Positions 1 through 11,148 of a DNA stretch of 64,000 nt are shown piece by piece; positions within the stretch are counted from its first letter, which is position 1; each line of letters begins with the position of its first letter. The stretch spans positions 3,100,001 through 3,164,000 of the forward strand of contig JAHRBC010000007.1 of NCBI GenBank assembly GCA_022702545.1. The letters run 5' to 3'. Below the pieces are notes generated by a model that saw only the letters and a program-made list of their open reading frames with translations, searched no databases and had not been told where the DNA came from. Position numbers and translations under genes: made by a program. Source of the stretch: Phycomyces nitens (Eukaryota > Mucoromycota > Mucoromycetes > Mucorales > Phycomycetaceae).

Positions 1-2
1 TA

Positions 3-1181
3 AACTTCATCATACTCCATCAGCCCTACATCAGTCCAGCCCTCGGTATCCTGCCAGACACATCCAAAATGTCAAAGAATATCTGTAAATTGGCATCAGC
101 CTTGATCATAGATGCTGCACTCTGCATGGGCCGAGAGGCTTTTGATTCCATATCAAAGTCCCCGATTATCATATTTGGGTTTCTCAGTTCCTTGAGACTA
201 TACTCGTATCTTATGGAAGATAAACCTTCCAAGGAATTGTCATACAGAGAAGGCGTATACATGAATGCCATTGATTTTGCCATGGAACTCGAGCTCTTTG
301 GACCTGGAACAAAGCTGAGGAAGATATTAAATGAACTTCAAAGTATGTTATTGTTATTATGATGTATATAAATGCTTATATTGAACATGGTATTCTTAGG
401 TAAACATGAATACGCTTTTAATGGGTACAATCAAGTGGGCTTTTATCAAGGCAACAGCTTTTCCGGGGGTTCTTTGGTACAACAGACATCTGATGAAACC
501 TCGAGACAGGGCGAACGCGAGCAACCTAGCTCCTCTACTTCTTTAAAGTTTAGTTTTTACAGCGAAGATCAGAACAAAAATCAACGAGAAGAATCTTTGA
601 GCCGATCAAGAACAAAATCAGCGTCTCCATCCACCCGTCAAGTAAAAAAATCAAAGAGACAAAGACTAGAAACCGTTCCATCCGACCAATTTTCAAATGA
701 GAATACATATTCTCAAGTCGCATCAAATTCTCAATACGACTCAAGTTTGCAAGGCTCTGGTAGCCAAGATAACTCCCAATCCCCGTATCAAGAATACTCG
801 GATATTCAGCAACAAGCAACCTACCAGCAACATCAACCCATCGATCGCATCGATCCCACAAATCCTGCCTTGACTTCACATTTTACCAATGATAATCTCT
901 TTAACACACTTTATCCTACTACTAATATTCTCACCCATCTCCGTGTGTGTGCGATGTGCCAGAGCTACGAGAATGTTCTAGGCAACATCAATAACATGGC
1001 CCATGTCAATTTCTCGAATCTTCAGGGACATCCAGACCAACATCTAGATGGCCGTATCTTTGCAGAGAGCGTGTACATATGCGCCATATGCGAATTATTC
1101 CATCACCCTAACAACCTGAGCTGGCATGCATACCCCGGAAACAGCTCTGAACATACACATCAAAACAATCCAGGCTTATGA
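3..1181 (+). CDS. Fungal transcription factor, C-terminal part (cut by left edge)
   Basis: The frame is open from base 3, so the 5' part lies outside the window. Exon A runs to 342 and exon B is 400-1181, joined by a 57-nt GT-AG intron that splits a Ser codon. The first ~110 residues (LHQPY, then a helical Cys/Ala-rich stretch and a second helical block) look like the end of the middle homology region of Zn(II)2Cys6 fungal transcription factors; no DNA-binding domain is visible because it would be upstream. Exon B is a disordered Gln/Ser/Asn tail with a basic KKSKRQR patch that could be a nuclear localisation signal. It ends in a compact segment holding two CxxC pairs (CAMC and CAIC) about 50 residues apart, unusual for this family. 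The family assignment rests on overall pattern, so it is moderate. Confidence 0.6.
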
Positions 1182-1341
1182 CAGTTATTTGGCCACACAC
1201 CAAAATGTATATATAAACCCCTTTTAGAATCCAGGATTAGCTTAACATCCATTTTGTATCTAGTATTTCAATGTTTTTTTTTAAAAATTGAAACAAAATT
1301 GTTTATTAAATTTGATGATGATGAAGATGATTATGATGCTT

Positions 1342-3336
1342 TTAAGAAAAGATGTCGAGGGCTGTGAATGGCTTATCTCCCTTCTTTTCCTTTTCCTTCA
1401 ATGCCTTGTTGGCCTGGATCTTTTCAATCAGGTTCATCTATAGAATAATGTTTAATATCATCACTTGCAAGAAATCCACCTCCTTTACCTTGTTTTCATC
1501 AATGACATTTCTCTTCTTGCGCAAATGACGCTTCATTGCCGAGTTTCTTCCACGCATTCTCTTTCTTTCCTTCTCTGGCTCTTCAGCAGCCGCCTTTTCA
1601 TCTGCAGCTTCCTGTCGTCGCTTAACAATGTCTTCCTTGGTCAGATGAGTGACCTTGCCGATGTGAGATGGGTTGAGGGTAATCATAGCAGGCTGCAGTT
1701 TATCCAACAAGCCGTGGACTTCGGCTTCCTGTCGCTGTTTCTTGGTCTGGTAAGGGTTTGCAGCAAGTGAATCAAAGTTGGGTTCACCGGAGCCTTTGGA
1801 AGCAAGATGAGTAAACGGCCAGAAATCCCCAGTATTTTGTAATCTGGCTTACCTGGTATGACAATACTGCTCATTCCCTTGTCGTGTCCAACACCAAGTA
1901 CATCCTCATAAGGACAGAAGCGAATGTCTGATACAGATGAGCTAGGTTGCAAGTGGTTCATATAAGGAGATTCCTGCTTTGTACGCAAAGCATCTTTCCA
2001 GACCTAGTCAGCTAATTAGACACTGTAATGTTAATCTGCCTGGCCTCTGACTTACTGTGACATGTGCACCCCATCCTACACCCAACAAACCACGCTGGGA
2101 AATCGAGAGAGAGGTGGCTGGTCGTGGTGTATAGTATTCGTGGACGACATCAAATTTTCTAATATCCCAAATCTTCATCTGGCCATCAAGACCAGATGTT
2201 GCCATGTAATTGCCAGCATAATCCACAGCAATGGCCTGGACAGGACCCTTGTGGCATTGCATTTTTACCAAGGGTGTTGACATGGTGGGTGCCCAGAGTG
2301 TGACAGTACCATTGGCGTGTCCAAGATGGATAACGGCATTCCATGGGTTCTGTGTCATGGTGTTGCAGGGTCCAAGACGTGTGCGTTGTTCAGCAACAAG
2401 TTGTCCAGTCGAAGTATCCTGGTATTTAAGATAGCCAGCATTTCCCTAAAACAGATCCGCACAATTGAGAAGCCTATTCCAGTATGCATTTATAGACATA
2501 CCACCGAAGCAAGCAAAAAGTGGTAAGGAAGGAACTCTAGTTTGTTGACTTCAATATGGTTCTTTAGGCGATGAACTTCGAGACCAGTTTGGTCATAGAT
2601 ATAAACGTATTTTTTTTGTGCTGCTGCAAGCATTGTCTCGTTGTGAAGCCATCTAAAGAGCAAGCATTGGGAGAGTTAATATACAATTTTCTTTTTTAAA
2701 AAAAAAGGTGATCTCTCTCGAGAATACTTGCGTTACATCACGGACGACTTCCTTGACATGAGTCTCAAAATGAAGTCTTCCGGTCTGCCAATCAAAAGCA
2801 GCAAGGTGACCCTTTTTTCCACCGAGCAACAAGTGTCTACCGTTGCGTGTATAGTCAATAGAATAAGGACCGAATTCGGGCAGATCTAATGAGAAGATCT
2901 AGATTGTGCAATTCAGATCAATCGAGTAATAAAATCTCGAGGTCGGTTAATTCAGCCGTACCTTTTTGCTGGTATTAATGTCAGTCTCTTTGACAAGTTG
3001 ATCCTGTCTGTAGTTGAACGTCTTTTCGACACCTTCTGATTCCAGGAAACCGGCTTCTTCGCCCAACAAGAGCTCATTTCTTGCTGCTGCCTGAGCTGCT
3101 GCCTTGATTTGAGCTTCTTGTTTCTGGAACCTTGTCTTTAACTTTTTGTCTGTCAATTTCTAGATTGAGGATTGGAATGAATTAAAGAATAAATAAAAGG
3201 CGGAATCCTGGAGAGTAGTCTGATTGACAATCGATTGTGTCTTTACTTTGTAACGAGTTGGTGTTCCTCGAGTGTATTTCTCTTCATTATCCAAGCCGTC
3301 GATTTCAACTGGTTTTGCGTCTTTAACTGGTGCCAT
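1342..3336 (-). CDS. UTP7: U3 snoRNP protein Utp7 / WDR46 (BING4)
   Basis: Nucleolar WD40 protein of the small-subunit processome, needed for 18S rRNA maturation. Eight exons on the minus strand (3336-3247, 3159-2962, 2898-2732, 2652-2502, 2445-2056, 2003-1853, 1793-1489, 1437-1342) give 515 residues, near the family's usual size. Diagnostic stretches are [12 protein letters not shown] near residue 60, then [19 protein letters not shown] opening the beta-propeller, and a C-terminal BING4CT-type tail after the last blade ([14 protein letters not shown], then [17 protein letters not shown]). The tail ends in a Lys/Arg-rich stretch typical of nucleolar proteins. The third intron (2731-2653) must use a GC donor (GCAAGT): only that joins GAT-GTA-AC to A-TGG in frame and yields the conserved WLHNETM. 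Start is the first ATG of exon 1. Confidence 0.95.
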
Positions 3337-3716
3337 TGTTGATTCTTTTTTTAATAATTAAAATATAAATCTTGTATTGAAAATAAATAATTAGGAACAA
3401 AGAGAGAGAGAGAGAGGACAGAAAAAGAGTATATATAAAAATTATATAAAATTATATGTATTTCAAAAAATTGCAAGGCAAGAACAATAAAAAAAAGGGG
3501 GCCAATTTATAAATCACATTTGTCTATATATCTCTTTCTTTTTGCTACAAATTATTATTATTTCTCTTTTTATTCTTCTTTTTTTTCTTATTCTTTTTTC
3601 TTGCTTGCTTGCTTTGCTTGCTTGCTTTCTGTACTCTCACTTTACACCCTTTTTTTTTTTCTATGCAAGAGTTTTAACAGTCACTCGAATACAAGCCACG
3701 ACATGTCGAAATATGG

Positions 3717-4615
3717 TTACACAAAAGTTCCCTTTTGCCATGCCCATCTTAAGCGATCCCAGATACCCATTGGACTCACGGCTGGTCTGACGTCCAAGTA
3801 GAAACTGACAGCATCTGGACGTCGAGGATCTCTCTTGCCTGTGTAGAAATCAATTACATATGTAACCTTTGTTCCACATCGATCCACAGTCCAGTCGTGG
3901 CGATCGAATGGAAGGGTGTATCTATTGAATCCATTAATATTTTCAGTGTTTGCAAACCTACCCCCCCCACTTACCCAAACCATGACCGTATGCGTGCTTT
4001 GGGAGTAATGTCCTTGGGCCGACCTTGGAACTTGAGCAGCTTGGGCTGATTACACTCACTAGCAATAATTAGAAACACTGGTCGCTTGGCATAAACAACA
4101 CACTACACTTACGTTGTGTGCATGTTTTCCCATTCCAGAATCTTTGTCCATGCCTGTTCGTTGACTGCGTTGTGCATTGGCACCACAACACCCATGTCTC
4201 TTTCCTTGGGGTCCCAGTTCTTGCGTCTCATTGCATTAAAGAACATTTGCTCAGAAGGATACACCCACAACTTTTCACTAGACTCTGCACGAGGAATTGT
4301 TGAAATCTCACGTTCCTTGCCGAGGGGCATTGATTGATCCTTTTGGGCATTTTGAGAAATTGAAGGCATGTAGTTGCTACTGTCGATTGCATCGGAATCA
4401 CAGCCTTCCTTTGGCGGAAGAAAGTGCTTGTAGGCTGAAGGGTCGACTGGACATTCCTGGGGAATCTCAGGGTCGGCAATAGGAATCTTGCCGTGGTCGA
4501 CAGGGCAGGTAGGCTGGGTGCTTTCGGCTGCGGGTTTTTGGTGGTTAACTGGGCATGTTTCTGCTGGGGGTGCCTTGTGGTCGACAGGACATTTGTCTGG
4601 GGTTTCTTGTGCCAT
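3717..4615 (-). CDS. CYC3: Cytochrome c heme lyase (holocytochrome c synthase)
   Basis: Attaches heme covalently to cytochrome c in the mitochondrial intermembrane space. Three exons (4615-4113, 4058-3975, 3921-3717) encode 263 residues. The N-terminal 60 residues carry four Cys-Pro-Val motifs (CPVDH, CPVNH, CPVDH, CPVDP), the heme-regulatory-type motif of this family. The C-terminal half has [43 protein letters not shown] and [13 protein letters not shown], all typical of the heme lyase fold, with the heme-contacting His in FDRHDW. The start is the ATG at 4615, in good context (AAAATGG); the open frame extends upstream only through a TTG. A three-codon upstream ORF (ATG at 4638, stop at 4627) lies just before it. 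The fungal cytochrome c1 lyase CYT2 is a close relative, so the CYC3 symbol is the likelier of two choices. Confidence 0.93.
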
Positions 4616-4639
4616 TTTGAGATGAGTTAGCAAGACATT

Positions 4640-4809
4640 TTTGTTTTCTTTTTTGGCAGTTTCAAAGATTGGTCGGAGTGTAAAATGTTTATTTTATATT
4701 ATTTTTATTTATTTTGGACATGGATACAACCAGGTTGGATTGGTGGGTTCCATGTTTTACAAATAGCATTTCATTTTCACCATGGCAATAAAAGGCCAGT
4801 ATACTATGA

Positions 4810-4852
<43 letters not shown>

Positions 4853-6200
4853 TACTATAACTTGAATTAACAAGACATATTGATATATTTGATCAGACTA
4901 GACAATATCCAACATGTCAAAATATTTGTGGGGGTGATATCTATAGGATTAATCAACCATGACATTCGTTCACAATGCCTGGAATTGATCTTTTTTGGGG
5001 CTTTATTGGAAAGTAGCTTATTCATGAAACCATGACATCTGTTGTCATGCATAGTTTACGACATGAAATGATCAAAGGAAAAAAACACACACACACATCG
5101 TGTTACTGTGGTGCAAGTTTGGACTTCTTAAGAAAAACTATATATTTAAGGGGTGAGCATTTTTACTGCCAATATTAGTTAGTAAAAGTACAGACAGCCT
5201 TTTGCTCGGCCTATTCACTCGTTTTAGTAAGCTAATATAACAAATCCTTTTTAGTATTATTTCTAAATAATAATAATAATAATAAAAAACATCTTTAATT
5301 CTTTTTGGTGCTTGCATGTTGGTTATACAATGAGAATCAAGATATAAAAGGCACTTTGACTTGGACTCGTTCAATCCTGGGTGCCTAGTCATTTATTTTT
5401 CTTTAAAGAAGAAGAAAACATTTCAAATTCCATATTGATTACCTGGTCTTTATTCAGCATCTATTGTCCTTGACAACATTTCTAACAAGCATTCTAGTGT
5501 TGGTCCAATGTCAACAATTGGTTTTTGAATGTAACTCGAGTAATAAACAAGGAGCCATTCAAGCCTCTAGTCAATATTATTCACTTGTGTTTAAACGTAA
5601 TCTGAATAGAATTTTCCCTACAAACAGGCAAACTAGCCATTGAACTCATATTGAATTATACTCGTAAGCCATCTTTTGCAATCCTAGACCGATTTTAAAG
5701 ATATGGGCTATTGTTGGATTTCATAAACCCAGGTTTCTTTTTTTGTTTTGTTTTGGAGGCGCAATTTTATACATCTTGGCTTGGTTTCCATGATGAACAT
5801 TACGCCTATCAAAATACATTATACCGTGCCAAAAAGCCCTTGTATATATATATATATATATTACATTTATATAAAAAAAAAGACTGGGGTCTGGGTAAAT
5901 TGGCTATATGTTTGTGTGCCTACAATCTAGTGCATCAATAATCTGGGTAGAAATGGACAAATGTACTAAATTACCATGAATACTACTAATAATAGTTGTC
6001 CAGCATTTGAAAATGGCTTTTATTGTATTCAAAGCCCTTTATAAACATATTTCAATAATATATATATGTATGTATATACGTCAATCAATTATATTTGCCA
6101 CGTTAATGTCCTCAATGCAAGAAAACTACATTGATGTATAAATATTATATCAAATTGCAAAAAAAAGTATTTTTGACAAGAGTTTTATATCGTTTTGGTG
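4640..6200. other. Intergenic, no supported gene
   Basis: About 1.5 kb of A/T-rich sequence. It contains an ATT trinucleotide tract (about 4811-4852), a short TAA tract near 5269-5285 and TA runs near 5842-5862. The open frames here are short, low in complexity and have no recognisable motif. Nothing else is supported. Confidence 0.5.
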
Positions 6201-6269
6201 TAGATATGATTGCTGTTGTTGTTGTTGTTGTTTTTTTTTTTTTAGCTTTAAGCAATTGTTCATACCAAA

Positions 6270-7200
6270 CACAAAGACTTGCAAGCATTTATTGAGATCT
6301 TTATCCATTCTTTTAATAAAACGTGTTTCAGCTCACTCTTGATGCTTGGCCTGAAAGGTCTTGCATTGATAAGGTTATCCCAAAAAAAAGGGCCCTAAAT
6401 GTTCTCAATTGGGCTGAGATCGAGGCTGCTTGGGGGCCACTCCATTACACTCAGCCCAAGCTCATTCTTGCATTCTTCTGCAATCATTGTCTTGTGTAGT
6501 CTGGCATTATTACTATTACTATTATTTTCAAAAAAAATATAGCCACTATATTTATTGTTATCAATACTCTCATAAAATTAGCAGCGAGTCTTTAATATGT
6601 GCATACTTTCCATTCATATTTCCACCCACAAAAATACAAGTGGACCGACACCTGCAGACCAGACACTCCAAACCATAATAGGCCCACTGTTTCCTTGGAG
6701 TGAGGCCATCTGGACTATATGTCTCATTTGACTGACGCCAGATATTATCATACATACACATATATATATATTGCCTTGTAGAAAATATGATTCACCACTC
6801 CAAATGACAGATTCCAATCCTTTGAGCCATTATACAAAGCATTGCGTTTGAAAACAAAAAGGCTTTTTAATAGCTCTACTTGTAGTTTTCATGCAAACTG
6901 CTTTTCTTGTATCACCTTTTGTATACTTTTATCCAGAGTTTGATGATGATGATATCTCTTCATCTACCCAAGAATATGGCGCCTATTTCCCAATTTCAGA
7001 ATTAAGGGTCTACCAAGAGATGGACAGTTTTCAACAGAGCCAGTTTTATTAAACTTTCTTTCTTTTTTTAGAATTTGACCATTGTTCCTTGGAACTTCAT
7101 TTCAGTTGAAATGACGATTGTGGTTTTCTCTAATAAATTCACATCATTCTCAACATGTAGCTTTCCAAAAGTGCCAAAAGAGTTGTTTGTCGTTTTTTTT
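6270..7200 (-). mobile_element. Degenerate Tc1/mariner-like transposase
   Basis: Reading the minus strand from about 7200 downward gives, in shifting frames, hallmarks of a Tc1-type DDE transposase. First comes TGSVENCPSLGRP (the GRPR-like linker after the helix-turn-helix), around 7050-6990. Next are WRQSNETYSPDGL and a block ending GPLVFLWVEI / FVGGNMNGKYAHI around 6760-6600. The C-terminal signature MEWPPSSLDLSPIENI lies around 6450-6395. In-frame stops and frameshifts interrupt the frame several times, and AT-rich microsatellite sequence has expanded inside it (around 6500-6530). The element is therefore dead. I could not define its terminal inverted repeats or a TA target duplication, so the limits are approximate. 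Confidence 0.75.
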
Positions 7201-8869
7201 TAGTTTTGGCATTACAATGGAGTCAATTGAATTTTAGAGATTGTGAATATAAACATGATGATGAGATTGGGGCCAATATTGGGGGGTAACTATAAACCAA
7301 ACCAAACCAAACCAAGTCACAAGATTACGCATTGCTCACTGTGATACATATTTTTTGTTGCCAACACTTGTTCACTCTCTACACATCACAATCGACATTT
7401 AGCATCACTTTTTTTAAATCATATTGTTTGAGAGCATACCGTGCTTAAAAAGAAGAAGAAGAAGGTTCCTGATAATCAGGAACCCATCAAACCAAAGTCG
7501 TCTTTTTTTAAATGCCTACAAGTAAAGGACTCTTGAATTCATATCGTCTAAAATCCTGCTAACAAGAGTTTAATACAGCTCAAACAAAAAAAAACTGGCA
7601 ACAGTCGGCTATAATCTACTCTTCACACCAACACGTCAGAAATATTACTGCTGTAAAAAACAACAAAAACAAAAAACCACGGTGTCAAACATGGATTGCT
7701 GTTTATATCTCTTTCTTGGCTTGGATTCTGTCTATCAAAAAAGAAGAGAAAAAGGTAAATGAAGTGTGGCTATATGTGTTGAGTTGTGCCTTGCACTATT
7801 TGTTAAATTAATATAGTCTGCGATTTTGGTGTCAAAAATACAGCTACGTTTCCAGTAGTTGGCCAATTTGACGTCGATACTGTAGTACTACTACTACTAC
7901 TGGCCTGCAGTTCCTTATCGAGTTTATCTCACAATCAAGTCAACTGTATATATTGGCGGCAAAGATTGGAAAATTGAAGCCGGTTTTATTGACATTTCCA
8001 AATGGAACCTGGAGTCTGCCGGCCCGGCAGACAACAATACAGCCACAAAAAGACCCTTTGGCTTTAACAAATGTAGATTGTCTCTATTTAGGCACATTAT
8101 TAGTGCGATTCCAATCTACACACACATCGTTGCTGGACAATAACGTCTTAATAAACAATGACTGGGGTTTCTCTTTATATATTTATTTATTTATATATTT
8201 TTAGATTGTATTGTATATACCCTGGCCATCTGTCCACTGGATTTTATAAAAGAGGAAAAATGTTTACAAGGTGTTTTGATAACCAAGAATGTCTTGGCTG
8301 CCACACCACATTGGTCTAGTGAACCTGCCAGATATTAGGGGTGTGGTCTTCAATAAAAGCTTGGGGGAAAATTGCCGGAATTGCTGGGTCCAGTATTGAC
8401 AAGATCAGTATTGACAAGATCAGTATTGACAGAATCAGTATTGACAGTAAGGAGGCGTGAATTTCTATTGGGGTTTTGATCATTTATCAAGGTACCAGAC
8501 AGGTGGGCCTCTCTCTCTCTCTCTGGTGATGATAGAATCAGATGCTTCTGCTGCTGCTGCTGCTGCAAGACATCTTTGAAATCCTTGCCACTCTAACCTC
8601 ACACAAAGGTCCAATATTTCTCATACTAATTTGGGCGGCGATTTAATATCGGTAAAATGATTGTGGAAGCACAGTAATAATTTATGGGAATTAAGGATGT
8701 TATAGTTTGTTACACCATATACTTGGCTGTTGTTATATTACATGCACACGGTTTACTATTAGTAAAAAAATATTATAAAAGATAAAAATAAAAATAAAAA
8801 AATGAAGAGGTAGGGGGGGAAATTCAAGATGATACGAACGATACTTTTTTTTTATAATAAAAATTAGTC
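7201..8869. other. Intergenic with one coding-like stretch
   Basis: Mostly A/T-rich. Two overlapping frames between about 7882 and 8204 on the plus strand stay open and are compositionally protein-like (one reads YRVYLTIKSTVYIGGKDW, the other KPVLLTFPNGTWSLPARQ). A further open stretch around 8205-8325 reads CFDNQECLGCHTTLV before a stop. No convincing set of splice sites joins them and I recognise no family. A four-unit 15-bp tandem repeat lies at 8391-8450 and a CTG tract near 8546-8567. Confidence 0.35.
8391..8450 (+). repeat. 15-bp tandem repeat, four units
   Basis: Four consecutive 15-mers that all begin CAGTATTGAC, at 8391, 8406, 8421 and 8436. The first two units are identical and the last two differ in their final five bases. 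It is a minisatellite in non-coding DNA 3' of LCB2. Confidence 0.9.
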
Positions 8870-11148
8870 TTAGTCTCTAGGTTCCTGACTAACTTTGAGA
8901 AGAAGAGTGTCGCCAACTTCACTAATGACCTGCAAGGCAGTTTCTGTAATACAAGAGAGATTAGCTTTTTTTATAAAATAGTATTATTAAAGAAGATAAA
9001 AGAAGAAAAAACGCTTACCGATATCTTCCTTTGTGTGAGAGGCAGACAGACAGAATCTGGCACGGGAGGAGATGATTGGAGTGGCAGGGTAGCCGACCAC
9101 ACATACAGCAACGCCTCTCTTCAAGAGTTCTCTAGAAAACGCACTATATATATGTATATATATATAGTATGGGATTCCAAGAAATAAAATAAAAGGGTTA
9201 AATTGGGCTGTTTGGGTTGGGTCTCGAATGCCATGCCAAAAAAAAAACTTACGGAATCTTGGCGGGGTTAAAGAGCAACAAGGGAATTACAGGACTACCG
9301 TGGTCACCATAGACAATGAAGCCCATTTGGCGCAAACGGGCGGCAAAATAGAGCGAGTTTTCTGCGAGACACTTGATCTTCTTGCGACCTTCATCAGAAC
9401 CATCTTCACCACTAAGAGAGAGAGAGAATGGAATGGAATGGGGGGAGTCAGTAAAATTGGATTATAAATGGATAATATAAAATAATATTACCAGATAATC
9501 TTCATGCTGGAAATGACTTGCTGGGCAACAGGGATTGAGATGGACTCGGCATAGATATAAGCATGGTTTGTGGTCCTCAAATGATCAATGACAGACTACA
9601 GAAATCTTTGTTAGGACTACTGATTATACAAAAAGCCAAGTGTGTCTATCTATTATTATTATTATTATTATTTACCTTGTCGGCAGAAATGTAGCCACCA
9701 GCAGCACCAAATGATTTTGTGAATGTTCCCATGAGGATATCGACATTTGCAGGGTCAACGCCATAAAAGTCGCACACACCGCCACCATTCTCGCCAAGAG
9801 CACCAATGGAATGGGCTTCGTCGACATAGAGATAAAACTACAACAAACATTTTCATTAAGACACCAAGCAAGCAAACAATGTTAATGTTAATATATTAAT
9901 GTCAATGTACCTTGAATTCCTTTTTCATGTCTACAATCTCTGGCAGATTGACAACAGTTCCTTCCATCGAGTACAGTCCTTCCACAATCACCAAAATCTT
10001 CTTCCATGGCCGGTGGGTACGGGGCTGTCCCTGGGAAATAACCTCACGAAGCAACTCGCGCAAGTCATGCATATTGTTGTGCTTGAAAGAACGTACAGAG
10101 GCACCCGAGATGCGTGCACCAAAAACAATAGAAGAGTGGTTGAGCTCATCAGAGATGATAAGACAGCCCTTGTTGACAAGTGCAGGGATTGTGGTGGAGT
10201 TTGTTGCGAAACCCATGCTGACAACCATGGCAGCCTCCTTTCCTGTGAAACGGGCAACAAGCTGTTCGAGTTCATTGTGGATAGTCGTGGTTCCAGCCTC
10301 AGCACGAGGCGAAAGAGAAGAGATGGCATTGGTCAATACGGCCTGCTCCACATCAGTGGCGCAAGGACCAGTTGACTGGGCAAATCCGAGGTAATTGTAC
10401 GACGCAAAATTGAGGGTTTCTGTGATTGTGCCAGTCAATCTAAAGGACATCCCATGTTTAGTTTTTGCGTTTTTTGTTGTTGTCGATAATTAGTTTTACT
10501 TGAATGTCTTGTTAAAGTCACGACTTTCACGGTCCAATAATTTGACAGTCCGGGAGGCAACACCTGTGATCGGTCGGTTCCAACAATCGCTGTATTTATA
10601 TTTTTGTGGTTAATAAATTTTAAAAATAAAATAAAATAAAAAAAAGCCATCATCATCATTCTTTAAATAGAACTTACCGAATACGAACATAGAGTCTACG
10701 GGTGTAGAAAGAGTCAAAATCAGACACCAATGGAGCATAGCCCTAATATCGACAAAGGATTTAGTAGGGGTCCAAGACAGACACACAGCAAGACAAAGCT
10801 TACCTTGTTCATCTTGAGATGACTATAGGCCTGGGGATGAAATGTTTTGCCGAGTATGTCACGGAGATGTCCAAAGAGGATGAGGACAAAGTAATTGAGA
10901 TAGGTGCACACGAGTACATAGAGAGGGGCGGCCTCCATCTTGTGTTCAAGGTCATCGTACTTGCGCTGTGGTTTTCTCGGGGGAGTCCAGCGTGTCAAGG
11001 CAGGTGATTCATTCGACTTTTGGACAGGTGCACTGCTCTGGAGAAAGGCTGGAGGAAGTACACTGAAGGAATGATCAGATGATGACAGGGGAGTTCTCAA
11101 GTTGATACTTGGAATGCTGATGGTGTGAGCTCTCTTTCCTTTTCCCAT
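8870..11148 (-). CDS. LCB2: Serine palmitoyltransferase subunit 2 (LCB2)
   Basis: Catalytic subunit of serine palmitoyltransferase at the ER membrane. It condenses L-serine with palmitoyl-CoA using pyridoxal phosphate, the first step of sphingolipid synthesis. Nine exons (11148-10804, 10742-10678, 10589-10500, 10439-9911, 9837-9676, 9595-9492, 9411-9253, 9143-9019, 8943-8870) give 550 residues, the usual length. A hydrophobic segment near residues 75-95 ([19 protein letters not shown]) is the expected N-terminal membrane anchor. The AOS-family core follows: [57 protein letters not shown]. The PLP lysine is in [13 protein letters not shown]. The C-terminus has the conserved [20 protein letters not shown]. 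All introns are GT-AG. Start is the first ATG (MGKGKRAH), just downstream of a TAA tract. Confidence 0.97.

Noticed and set aside
4616..4633. Six-codon N-terminal extension of heme lyase
   Set aside because: It begins with TTG; the ATG at 4615 has good context and matches the family start.
5711..5941. 76-codon plus-strand frame
   Set aside because: Contains a TA-repeat-encoded Tyr/Ile run and no recognisable domain.
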